Shown piece after piece: positions 8,394 to 16,768 of a stretch of DNA of 64,000 nt. The first letter of the stretch is position 1, and each line of letters begins with the position of its first letter. Below the pieces are notes generated by a model, which saw nothing but the letters and a program-made list of their open reading frames with translations, made no database searches and had not been told where the DNA came from. This DNA is from a virus: IMG/VR virus record IMGVR_UViG_3300037862_000152, positions 1 to 64,000 of that record; one strand, given 5' to 3'. Position numbers and translations under genes: made by a program.

Positions 8394-9322
8394 TACTCAT
8401 TTCCTTTTTTCTCGTTGTTGTAGTAACCGTAAGGGTCGGAGACCGCAAACGCATCGCTAAGTGCCGCCTCTGCGGCAGAGCCGTCATCAAAGAGCGGACA
8501 AGTAGCGAAGAATTGACACTTCCACTTGCAATCCTTAGTGGGTGTAGGATATGCATTTCTATAGTGACTACCGCCAGCATCCAGTGCTTCACGCACGTCC
8601 AGCATGTCGGTTAGTGTGCCTTCTAGTTGATCTAGAAAAGCACGGAGTGTAAACCTATTGTGTCGAACCTCAATTTGATCGTAGAAAGGGGCCTTGGCAT
8701 ATGCGCCACGCTTAACTTTACGTAGCATCGTAAAGATTGCTCCATCTGTACGCTCGCCCTCTACTTCCTGAGCTTCATCTAAAAGCATGTAAGTCTTGAC
8801 TTGTTCGTTCATGTGTGCCATGGAACCGAAATCAGCAAAAGAGCCACCTACGGTCTTAAAGTCACGAATCATGCGAGCACCGTCAAGCTTTCGACGTACA
8901 CGCATGTCAATCTTGCCCTGAAGGATGACTTTACCGTCAAGCATCGGACGCTCGAGGATCTCTTCTGTGGAAATCATTTCGAGTTCTGCGTCAATACCTT
9001 CTTGCTCAACCCACTCGAGGTACCCCTCAAGCATGATGCGACCTAATTCAGCTTCGCTTTCTAGTTTCGAGGTATCCCTATAGTCTTTTGTGAGAGTTTC
9101 CATGTCAACACGCACCAAATCACTGTGCGCCTCTAAAAGGTCTTGTCCAGTTGAGTAGTGTCGATCTAGAGCCTCGTGGATACGAGACCCAAGAGCCAGA
9201 GCTCCAGTAAAATCTTGCATCTTTGGTTTTAGGCGACGGTAATAAGTCAACCACCAACGTCTGCGGCAATCCTTAAATGTTTGAATCTCTGAGTTAGATA
9301 TTCTAATTGGCTCATTTGTCAT
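8393..9322 (-). CDS. Cas4/RecB-like PD-(D/E)XK nuclease with Fe-S cysteines
   Basis: A 309-residue nuclease. The N-terminal SNSEIQTFKDCRRRWWLTYY is the typical start of the RecB/Cas4 (PDDEXK_1) family. The catalytic core is visible as GKIDMRV (~134-140) and IRDFKTV (~150-156), giving the D...DxK triad. Cysteines at 18 and, near the end, CKWKCQFFATC match the four-cysteine cluster of Fe-S-containing exonucleases such as Cas4/AddB. It would resect DNA ends for the neighbouring annealing ATPase. It overlaps both neighbours (9319-9322 upstream). Confidence 0.85.
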   Translation of the reverse strand: MTNEPIRISNSEIQTFKDCRRRWWLTYYRRLKPKMQDFTGALALGSRIHEALDRHYSTGQDLLEAHSDLVRVDMETLTKDYRDTSKLESEAELGRIMLEGYLEWVEQEGIDAELEMISTEEILERPMLDGKVILQGKIDMRVRRKLDGARMIRDFKTVGGSFADFGSMAHMNEQVKTYMLLDEAQEVEGERTDGAIFTMLRKVKRGAYAKAPFYDQIEVRHNRFTLRAFLDQLEGTLTDMLDVREALDAGGSHYRNAYPTPTKDCKWKCQFFATCPLFDDGSAAEAALSDAFAVSDPYGYYNNEKKGNE

Positions 9323-11145
9323 TTAGTGTTCTCAATTCCTTCAAGTAGCATTCTCTTCAGTTGCTCCTTATCCTTTACAATTTCTTCAAAGTTCTCGGCC
9401 TTTACGTCAAGAGCATCTATAACTCTCTCTTCAATAGAGCCTTCTGTGACATAATCTGTTATCAAAACAGAGTCATGGATTTCTGACCCAATCCTGTGAA
9501 CACGATCTAGCGCTTGTTTATAGTCAACAAGTGACCACGGTCTCTGAAGCATAACAAGTCTTCTTGCTGCTGTCAAGGTAATTCCAACACCACCAGCTTG
9601 CGCAGTGAACAGGATCCATTTTGTCTTACCAGCCTGAAAATCGTCAACAGCTTGCTGGCGCTCCTCTTGTGACTGAGCACCAGTAATTAATCCGTGCCTT
9701 ATCCCTTCCTTCTGCATACGCGCACTAAGGATTTCGATAAGTTGCCTAGAAACTGCACATACAGCAACAGAATCTTCGCCAAAGTCCTTATTGCTAATAT
9801 CATCCATTAATGCGTCTACCTTGCAGGATGGGTCGGAGAGCAGAACCTTCTCCTTGCCAGATTCATCGACTGTGACACTTGCATACGCGCTTGCAAACTG
9901 CAGTAATCTTATTGTCTGTACGAGCGGATCAGGCGCGACAATAACGTCGCCAGTACTAGAGTCAATAGAACCATCTTTATCAATCATTGCAATCATGTTT
10001 TCAGACATTTGCCTATAAGCCTTCAGCTGTTTAGCATTCATCTCGACATCACGGCGATCTCTAAGCACAGCCGGGAGCCAGGGAAGAACTATAGTTTTCA
10101 GCATTCTTCTCATTCGAGGGTTTATGCTTGCATAAAACTCCTCTTCTTTCTCTGGCTTAAGCCCCAAGACCATCATCCCGCCGAAAGCATTTAGCATCGT
10201 GTTTACAAAGCGATCAATCCACTTAGTCTTACTAGGCCACTCACTGGGCTTTAACCAGTGCAAGATTGGCCAGAGGTCTACTACATCTTTTGCAATTGGT
10301 GTTCCAGTTAGTGCAAAACGTATTTCCGCGTCACCACTGGCAGCCCAAAGAGCTCTAGTCTGCTTTGACTTAGGATCTTTAGAGCGGTGAATCTCGTCGG
10401 CAACTATTGCCTTAAAATTCATACCATTTAATTCACGTTTGTGTACTTCGCAACGTGCCTCAGAGATTTTCGAATCGTGCCCACCGCAGTCCTGGCATCG
10501 TGCCAACGCAATCGATCCGTAACCCAGAAGCCGTGAGTGGGAGCGCAAAGACTCCCAGTTTATAACAAAAACTTGACTGGGCTCGTCAAATAATCCTCTA
10601 CGCTTGCTAGCAGGTCCTTTTATTATCGTTACAGCCATCTCAGGCCACCAACGCTCAAACTCTCGCTTCCAGTTACTCTTTAGTGTATTTGGGCACACTA
10701 TTAATATTGGAAAAACTTCTTCGCCTTGCTCACTTAGTTTCTTTAGAGCTCTAATTGCTTGAGCAGTCTTACCAAGACCCGGCTCGTCGGCCAGAAGCGC
10801 TTGTCTCGCACTTGCAAGAAATGCTACTCCAGCCTTCTGATGTGGAAACAAGTCTTCGTTATCTGAATCGTCGTAAGACTCAAGTTCTCTAAGACTATTT
10901 GTTGGTGCAATCCTCTGCTCAAGCTCATTCTTAGCCCAGCCTCCTAAAAGAGGCCCTATCTCGAGGTCATGCTTAAAAGTAGACCTAAGAGCAAGACACC
11001 CACCCCAGGACACGGGGATTCGCCAAATCTTTAGCTTGACATCCCAGCTGGCACCGGGCAGGGCTTTGCAAATCTCTTTATATCGATATTCAGCAAAGAT
11101 GTTGATGTGCGTTAGCTCTGTGTTCAGCTCTACACTTATAGTCAT
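9319..11145 (-). CDS. SNF2-family helicase with HARP-like N-terminus (SMARCAL1-like)
   Basis: A 608-residue superfamily 2 translocase. Walker A is in DEPGLGKTAQ (120-129), Walker B is DEIH at 250-253, and the C-terminal lobe has the SNF2 motif V/VI stretch GVGITLTAARRLVMLQRPWS...DRVHRIG. Residues ~10-75 (WDVKLKIWRIPVSWGG) resemble the HARP domain of SMARCAL1-type annealing helicases, which rewind RPA/SSB-coated forks. A CxxC...CxxH cluster at ~217-235, between the lobe-1 motifs, may bind zinc. Its place between the resolvase and the Cas4-like nuclease fits fork remodelling or recombination-dependent replication. Confidence 0.85.
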   Translation of the reverse strand: MTISVELNTELTHINIFAEYRYKEICKALPGASWDVKLKIWRIPVSWGGCLALRSTFKHDLEIGPLLGGWAKNELEQRIAPTNSLRELESYDDSDNEDLFPHQKAGVAFLASARQALLADEPGLGKTAQAIRALKKLSEQGEEVFPILIVCPNTLKSNWKREFERWWPEMAVTIIKGPASKRRGLFDEPSQVFVINWESLRSHSRLLGYGSIALARCQDCGGHDSKISEARCEVHKRELNGMNFKAIVADEIHRSKDPKSKQTRALWAASGDAEIRFALTGTPIAKDVVDLWPILHWLKPSEWPSKTKWIDRFVNTMLNAFGGMMVLGLKPEKEEEFYASINPRMRRMLKTIVLPWLPAVLRDRRDVEMNAKQLKAYRQMSENMIAMIDKDGSIDSSTGDVIVAPDPLVQTIRLLQFASAYASVTVDESGKEKVLLSDPSCKVDALMDDISNKDFGEDSVAVCAVSRQLIEILSARMQKEGIRHGLITGAQSQEERQQAVDDFQAGKTKWILFTAQAGGVGITLTAARRLVMLQRPWSLVDYKQALDRVHRIGSEIHDSVLITDYVTEGSIEERVIDALDVKAENFEEIVKDKEQLKRMLLEGIENTK

Positions 11146-11172
11146 CTTATTTCCGTTCTTTCTTGTGTGTAT

Positions 11173-11201
11173 ATACTACTTATATTATCAGAAAAAAACA
11201 A
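11173..11201 (-). promoter_or_regulatory. Sigma70-type promoter for the recombination operon
   Basis: TTGTTT (11196-11201) and TAGTAT (11173-11178) on the minus strand are 17 bp apart, in an 85-bp AT-rich gap about 30 bp upstream of the SNF2 gene start. It could drive the coupled block 11145-7066. Confidence 0.5.
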
Positions 11202-11230
11202 CTTTGTAACTTATTTTCTTGATAAACAAA

Positions 11231-11689
11231 TTATTCTTCTAATAATCTTATTGGTTTCCATCCAGTTTTGACCAATCTTAATAGGCCATGTCTAATTGCA
11301 TCAAGTGCGTGACCTTCACCACCCCTATGCCAGTATTCTAACTTTTTAAGGTTTTTATTGTCAAACATTGCTTTTGCATCCGCAGGCGATTGAAAGTAGA
11401 TGTCATCAGCAGCCCTACCAGAGTCAAGTAGGCATTGTCTGAGTATGCCTATTTGCTCTAGGGAGTAGGGCGCTTGAGAGTTTCTGACAGTTTGAGCGTT
11501 TATCGTAAACCTCTCGCAAACAACCTCTGCAGCAGGGTGATCAAGTAAAGCGTCACGTAGCGGCTTGGCGTAGTCTTCCTGTTGTACTTCAATAGACCAC
11601 TCTAAAACCGGCTCACCGCTCGTCTGGTGGCTAAATAGGGCTATACCAGTAGCTTTACCTGGATCAACTGCTAGAACGTGTCTAATCAT
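11231..11689 (-). CDS. RuvC-like Holliday junction resolvase
   Basis: A 152-residue RNase H-fold nuclease. Acidic residues in the expected places are VDPG (D9), CERF (about E60) and the C-terminal HALDAIRHG. It is short, like other phage RuvC homologues, and would cut branched DNA before packaging. Its start overlaps the polymerase stop by one base, so it is coupled to the polymerase. Confidence 0.8.
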   Translation of the reverse strand: MIRHVLAVDPGKATGIALFSHQTSGEPVLEWSIEVQQEDYAKPLRDALLDHPAAEVVCERFTINAQTVRNSQAPYSLEQIGILRQCLLDSGRAADDIYFQSPADAKAMFDNKNLKKLEYWHRGGEGHALDAIRHGLLRLVKTGWKPIRLLEE

Positions 11690-13506
11690 TAGTATTTTGC
11701 TCCCCAGTGCTCTAGTGGACCGTCAGCATCAGCCGTGAGCTGCACTTCCCATCCTTCTGTTGTAGTCATGCATTCTTTAACTATTCTTTTAATTTCTTCT
11801 GCGTCAGCGCGAGGCGCGTTCAGCACTATTTCATCGTGTACGGGAACAATAAGTAGATGAGTTAGATCCGCTGCGTCCAACTTTACAAGGTTAGACTTAA
11901 AGACTTCTGCTGCGCCGCCTTGTATCATGTAATTCACAAGCGTATACACTCGGTCCTCGTCGCAGGGTAGTCGTCTACCAGTCCAAGTTTTTGCGTAACC
12001 CTGACCTTCGGAATGTAGTCGCCGCAGTCCGACAGCTTCAACTTTTTTCTGAAATAGGGTCATGCCCGGAAAGCGTCTATCAAAAGCGTTAGAGACAGTT
12101 CGCATTTGCTCTTCTGGCACGCCTGCGGTTAGAGCTTGTTTAGATATTCCGGCACCGTATAGACGCCCATAAATAACACCCTTAATTAGATTGCGTCGCT
12201 TGTCAGATTTTTGCATAGATGGGTCTTGGTAAATCTCTCGACCAATCTCAGTAAACGGATCAGATCCCGTAGCATCGGCGGTTTTGAAGAGGTTAATAAG
12301 ATTTTCATCCTCAGAAAGAGATGCAAACATACGAAACTCGACTTGGTCAAGGTCCGAAGTTATAATTACGTGGTCGTCATCTTTGGGTAAGAATGCACGC
12401 CGAACAACGTCATCACCCTTGGGCAAAGTCTGAAGGGCCGGATTATTGATAGACATTCGACCAGTACGGGCGCCCATTGTCTTAATAGACGGGTGAACAA
12501 AGCCGTCTACATTGTCGTTTATAAAGTTTAAGAAGTAGGTACCAGCAATTTTGTCAGCTTTTCGCTGTTTTAACATAACATCAGCAAGGTTCTTAACTTC
12601 ATCAGTTCCATTTATAGTAAAATACTTAAGTTGATCTTTAGATAAAGAAGCTTGACCGCTAGGGGTTCTTTCATTAATCTCTGCACCCATTCGATCCTGA
12701 AATAGCCGTGCCATCTGAGCATTGCTAGTGACAGAGGAGCCATAAGTGTCCTTAACCCAGTCCTTCACTGTTTCCGTATACGTGACAAGTTCATCATATT
12801 TCTTCTGAGAATAGTCAAGATCAACCCTGGCGCCGTTGAGCTCCATAGTGGTAACTATTCGTCTTGTATTCATCTCTAATTCGTAGGCATAGTGAAAAGC
12901 AGTTCCAGGCTTCACCTGCGGCCAGAACTCTGCGAACAATCTCATAGTCAGGATAGGGTCCATTGCTCCATAAGCCCAATATGGCTCGTATTCTATAGGA
13001 ACAGTTCCCCAGGTCCAGCCGTTTTTGGCTAATCCGGCAGCAAGCTCATCTTGCAAGTAAGCGGCAAAAGGATCAATGTATCGAGCGGTTAAGGTTTTTA
13101 GTGCACCGGAGCCCAAAGGGTCCAACAATTGAGCCATAATCATGGTGTCGTGGGCCCGATGCCATGGAATCTTCCACTTAGAGTGAAGTTCAAAGAATTT
13201 TGCTTCAAAAGCAACATTGTGACAGACTATTAGGCCTTCGTATCTGGCCATTCCCTGATAGAAAGCGCCACGCCACTCATCCCAGGGTATTGACCAACCA
13301 ATATCTGAATCGCCCACCTGAACAAGCCGTAATCTACCCTTCCAGGGAGATAGTGCATCGTTTCGATCCCTACCTGGTAGTTCACCAGTTTCGGTATCTA
13401 TTGAAATAGCGTCGTAAGGTCGTTTTTGACCTAGCCAGGATAGAAAGCGATTAGCTTGATCTAAACTGTCCACTAGCTCAAATTGGACCCCTCTGAGTCC
13501 TGTCAT
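11689..13506 (-). CDS. polA: DNA polymerase, family A, with 3'-5' exonuclease
   Basis: A 605-residue polymerase. The exonuclease domain is intact at its first motif (SIDTET, D37 and E39). Polymerase motif A is SDLDQVEFR (~385), motif B is RNLIKGVIYGRLYGAG (~435-450) and motif C is VPVHDE (554-559). It lacks a 5'-3' exonuclease domain, as usual for phage enzymes. In motif A the usual tyrosine after the catalytic aspartate is leucine (SDLDQ rather than SDYSQ), which is common in phage PolA. It is the main replicative polymerase candidate of this phage. Confidence 0.93.
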   Translation of the reverse strand: MTGLRGVQFELVDSLDQANRFLSWLGQKRPYDAISIDTETGELPGRDRNDALSPWKGRLRLVQVGDSDIGWSIPWDEWRGAFYQGMARYEGLIVCHNVAFEAKFFELHSKWKIPWHRAHDTMIMAQLLDPLGSGALKTLTARYIDPFAAYLQDELAAGLAKNGWTWGTVPIEYEPYWAYGAMDPILTMRLFAEFWPQVKPGTAFHYAYELEMNTRRIVTTMELNGARVDLDYSQKKYDELVTYTETVKDWVKDTYGSSVTSNAQMARLFQDRMGAEINERTPSGQASLSKDQLKYFTINGTDEVKNLADVMLKQRKADKIAGTYFLNFINDNVDGFVHPSIKTMGARTGRMSINNPALQTLPKGDDVVRRAFLPKDDDHVIITSDLDQVEFRMFASLSEDENLINLFKTADATGSDPFTEIGREIYQDPSMQKSDKRRNLIKGVIYGRLYGAGISKQALTAGVPEEQMRTVSNAFDRRFPGMTLFQKKVEAVGLRRLHSEGQGYAKTWTGRRLPCDEDRVYTLVNYMIQGGAAEVFKSNLVKLDAADLTHLLIVPVHDEIVLNAPRADAEEIKRIVKECMTTTEGWEVQLTADADGPLEHWGAKY

Positions 13507-13528
13507 TTTGTCTTTTCATTTTAGTTGA

Positions 13529-13999
13529 TTACGGGATTACCTCAAAATTATATACAGAATTAATCTCTATGTCAACCTTAGATGCGGATTCTAATAATCT
13601 TTGTGCGACTCCAGTTAGATACTTTGCCCCATTTTGATCATACTTGTATAGAGCGCTCAATACAGCATCGGGTTTATCGCTAACTTGAGCCCAAGTGCGA
13701 TTTTTTTCAGGAAAAACCAGGACCGCACTCTCATCAGGGTTGCACTCTTCGCAGGCAACGGCCTCTTCGTGCAGTTCAACCGCTGGCCCTTCTTGGAGGT
13801 TATATTTCTTCACTAAATGACAAGCGGCTCCATGGAACATTAGAGAAACGCCAACCCTAGATAAAACATAAGAGCCGTTCTCTGTCTTATAGAGCTTGAA
13901 CTCGATCCATCTCAGAGAGTTGTACCTCTCCGAACTAGACTCCGCTACCAAGGTGCCATTAAACTGCAAAGTCCTGGATCCATCTCTCACTTCATGCAT
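13529..13999 (-). CDS. Conserved hypothetical protein
   Basis: A 156-residue protein not assignable to a function. It is mostly beta in pattern with the segment VELHEEAVACEECNPDES in the middle, which carries a CxxC pair. I recall similar proteins encoded near replication genes in actinophages, but that is memory, not proof. It lies between the tail fibre and the polymerase gene. Confidence 0.65.
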   Translation of the reverse strand: MHEVRDGSRTLQFNGTLVAESSSERYNSLRWIEFKLYKTENGSYVLSRVGVSLMFHGAACHLVKKYNLQEGPAVELHEEAVACEECNPDESAVLVFPEKNRTWAQVSDKPDAVLSALYKYDQNGAKYLTGVAQRLLESASKVDIEINSVYNFEVIP

Positions 14000-14005
14000 A
14001 TGTCT

Positions 14006-16768
14006 TTAGTTTCCTTCTAGTGCTTCCAGCCTAGCCTCGAGTGCGTCGTTCTTTTCGGACAGTTCTTGAACTGCCTTAATGAGTGGAGCTATAAAGGCGT
14101 CATACTCGATACTTAGGTAAGTTGTGTTGTCTTCGCCCTCTTCGGGGTCACCGACAATCATTTCGTTAACGACGTTGTCGTTGTCGTCAAATAGAGGCTG
14201 CACTTCCTGCGCAATTAGGCCATAGCTAACCGGACCGTTTTCTTCAGTAATAAATTGAAACTTAACTGGGCGCAGTTGGTTTATAAGATCCAAGCTGTTT
14301 TCCAGCTCTATAACGTTTTCCTTTAGCCGTGCGTCAGATGCCGCTGGACCAAAAAGCCCTTGGGTCTCAAAAGTAGTGGACCTGCCTACAGAGGAAGTAG
14401 TACCTAGCGATGAGAAGACCACTTGCCCGCATCTCCCCCCAGCGGTTATGTTAGAGCTAGTTCCAACTGTTCCCAGGCCTCCATTTATTTGCGTAGAGAC
14501 CAGCCCTATAGAAATACCTGCAGACCCGGTTCCACTAAGGGTAAACACGCCAGCGTTAATGGCGGCCTGTATACGACCAACCTCAGACCCGTTATTACCA
14601 TACACCACGATAGAATTGCTAACCTGACTGATCAGAATTCGCTTTCCTGACGCAGCAGTTTGCAGACTCGTTCCAGTAATAGTTCCAGCTTTTATGTTAT
14701 CTGCGTTTATGTTTGACACCGTCACCTTGCTGGCGTCAATTGTCCCTGTCGTTATCTTGCTACCACTAATTGTGGTACCAGCCGCAAGGATGTCTCTGCT
14801 ACTGCCAAGCGCAATAAATGTGTTTGCTGCAACTATTGGGGTTACTATCCCATTTGGGCTAACAACGGTTTCGTTAATTGAACCAGCACCAGAACTATTA
14901 ATTGCGTTGATAATGTCCTGTGTGCTTAGGCTATTGTCTGGGAGATTGTTAATGGCAGTTGTCAAATCCGAGGTTTTTGCGTAACCACTAATGTTAATAC
15001 TGCCAGTTAAGCTAACAGCTCCTGTGTTTGCATCAATGTTTACGGTTTGAGCACCACCATTGTTGTATGCTCTTAGTCCATTTGTATCAAGGATAAGACC
15101 ACTCTGATCCCCAAAGCCGCCAGCCACGTTCTGGCCTGTCTGAATCCCCAATCCTGTAATTAGTTGACCATTTAATGTCCCTATGTCTAGTAAATCAAAC
15201 GTCACAACTTTGCTAACTTTAGCCGTAAAGGTTCCCTGCTGAGAGGCCTCTTTATTTCCGTAAATGTCCGTCAAAACAAACCGAACATAGTAAGCAGCAC
15301 CATCAGTTAGGTCATTAGCATTAACCAGCAAGTACCCGCCAGGAATAGCAGAAAACTTACCGTAAAAAGAGCCTGCAGGAAAAGCCCCGTCTGTTATTGA
15401 AAAACCATTAATAGTAGAGAGATGGACTTCAACTTCGTAGGCATCTGATGGAGGAGTAGTGAAGTCTTGTTGTAGACCGTTCCATTCAAATCTGGGTGTT
15501 CCTAAATACTGGGTAATCTGTGGAGGGGTAGGAGCCTTAATCTCTTTTGCAGCAGGCACAGTGGCTACTGTAATATCAGCTGGAGCAGATGGCAGCCCAC
15601 CGCTATCTATAGCATAGACCCTAAAAGTAACGTTTTTAGGTACTTCAAAGCCATCTTGAGTCCACTCACTATCATCGCCGGGAACTACTCCAGATTTATT
15701 CCACTTGTCGGAAGCGGAATATCTATACCAAACGTCAAAGCCAAATAAGTCATCGAGAGGACCACCAGTAGCGTTTGTGGTTGGATTAGTCCATGTCAGA
15801 GTGACCGTAGCAACACCTGCTTGTATGCCATTGACACCACGAGTGCTAGTTTCAGCAGATAAGTTAGTGACGGGTGCTGGTGCTATCCCGTCGTCGCCAA
15901 CATATGAGCTAAAGCTCACCCAGCGAAAATCTTTCCAAATATAGACAACATCGGAATCTCCGCTACTATCAATCCAGGTGGCACCTTCTCGGACATACTC
16001 ATGAGCTACTGCGTATATGTATCTAATAATTGTGACAACAGGAGTTACACCAATGGGTTCTGCTAGCGGGCTGGAAATCTCGTACTCAACATACGTAGGC
16101 TCTACGGCCGTGAGCCTAAATAGACCGTCTATGCCAAAAATAATAGGGTTTTCAACCCCGAGCTCAACATATAGTATGTCATCGACTTTAAACTTATGGG
16201 CATCTGTGAGATTTATCCGCACAGTACTACCTGTTGCTTGGTAGCTAGCTATCCTAGCCCTAACCGAAAGAGATTTAGCACCAGAAAAGGAACCGGGAGC
16301 CGCGACATTGGTTTTGTACACCAACGAATGACTTAAGTTGCTTTCTTGTGCACTAGGAGTGTACTGCCAAGTTTTTCTACCCTCTTGATCCCAGTCGGGA
16401 GATCCTTCCCTGATAGCTATAAAGCTATCTCCCGAAATCTCTAAACTAACCGAGCTCGTGCCATTTAGTCCACTGACCTGGAGTCTATCTCCTACACCCG
16501 CTCCAGTGTCGGACTCAAAAAACAACTCAACCTGAGAGCCCGACCCCGTTACCTTGTTCCCATAAAAGTATGCTTTATAAATTGGCTTATATTGGAATGG
16601 TGCACTGTCAGAGACAATGACGTCAATCGCATCCGCAGCTGTTTCTTGAATAAAGGCGGCTTGATTCGCACTAAGAAGGTCAATAGGCCTAAGTTCCAGG
16701 CCTTTCACTCTCCTATCGAGTGTGCTTAATAAGTTAGTTAGTTTTTTTCTACGACGCCTAATTGCCAA
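14006..16768 (-). CDS. Tail fibre with FN3-like domain and S74 intramolecular chaperone
   Basis: A 920-residue host-recognition protein. Residues ~295-400 look like a fibronectin type III repeat (PAPVTNLSAETS...VTLTWTNP...). Residues ~520-800 are glycine/asparagine/threonine-rich beta repeats typical of trimeric fibres. The C-terminus from SDARLKENV (~805) to the end is a peptidase S74 chaperone domain (LRPVKFQFI, YGLIAQEVQPLF) with a terminal coiled coil; in endosialidase-type fibres this domain folds the trimer and then cuts itself off before its conserved serine. It overlaps the upstream tail gene by 11 bases. As the most distal tail gene it should be the main receptor-binding protein. Confidence 0.88.
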   Translation of the reverse strand: MAIRRRRKKLTNLLSTLDRRVKGLELRPIDLLSANQAAFIQETAADAIDVIVSDSAPFQYKPIYKAYFYGNKVTGSGSQVELFFESDTGAGVGDRLQVSGLNGTSSVSLEISGDSFIAIREGSPDWDQEGRKTWQYTPSAQESNLSHSLVYKTNVAAPGSFSGAKSLSVRARIASYQATGSTVRINLTDAHKFKVDDILYVELGVENPIIFGIDGLFRLTAVEPTYVEYEISSPLAEPIGVTPVVTIIRYIYAVAHEYVREGATWIDSSGDSDVVYIWKDFRWVSFSSYVGDDGIAPAPVTNLSAETSTRGVNGIQAGVATVTLTWTNPTTNATGGPLDDLFGFDVWYRYSASDKWNKSGVVPGDDSEWTQDGFEVPKNVTFRVYAIDSGGLPSAPADITVATVPAAKEIKAPTPPQITQYLGTPRFEWNGLQQDFTTPPSDAYEVEVHLSTINGFSITDGAFPAGSFYGKFSAIPGGYLLVNANDLTDGAAYYVRFVLTDIYGNKEASQQGTFTAKVSKVVTFDLLDIGTLNGQLITGLGIQTGQNVAGGFGDQSGLILDTNGLRAYNNGGAQTVNIDANTGAVSLTGSINISGYAKTSDLTTAINNLPDNSLSTQDIINAINSSGAGSINETVVSPNGIVTPIVAANTFIALGSSRDILAAGTTISGSKITTGTIDASKVTVSNINADNIKAGTITGTSLQTAASGKRILISQVSNSIVVYGNNGSEVGRIQAAINAGVFTLSGTGSAGISIGLVSTQINGGLGTVGTSSNITAGGRCGQVVFSSLGTTSSVGRSTTFETQGLFGPAASDARLKENVIELENSLDLINQLRPVKFQFITEENGPVSYGLIAQEVQPLFDDNDNVVNEMIVGDPEEGEDNTTYLSIEYDAFIAPLIKAVQELSEKNDALEARLEALEGN

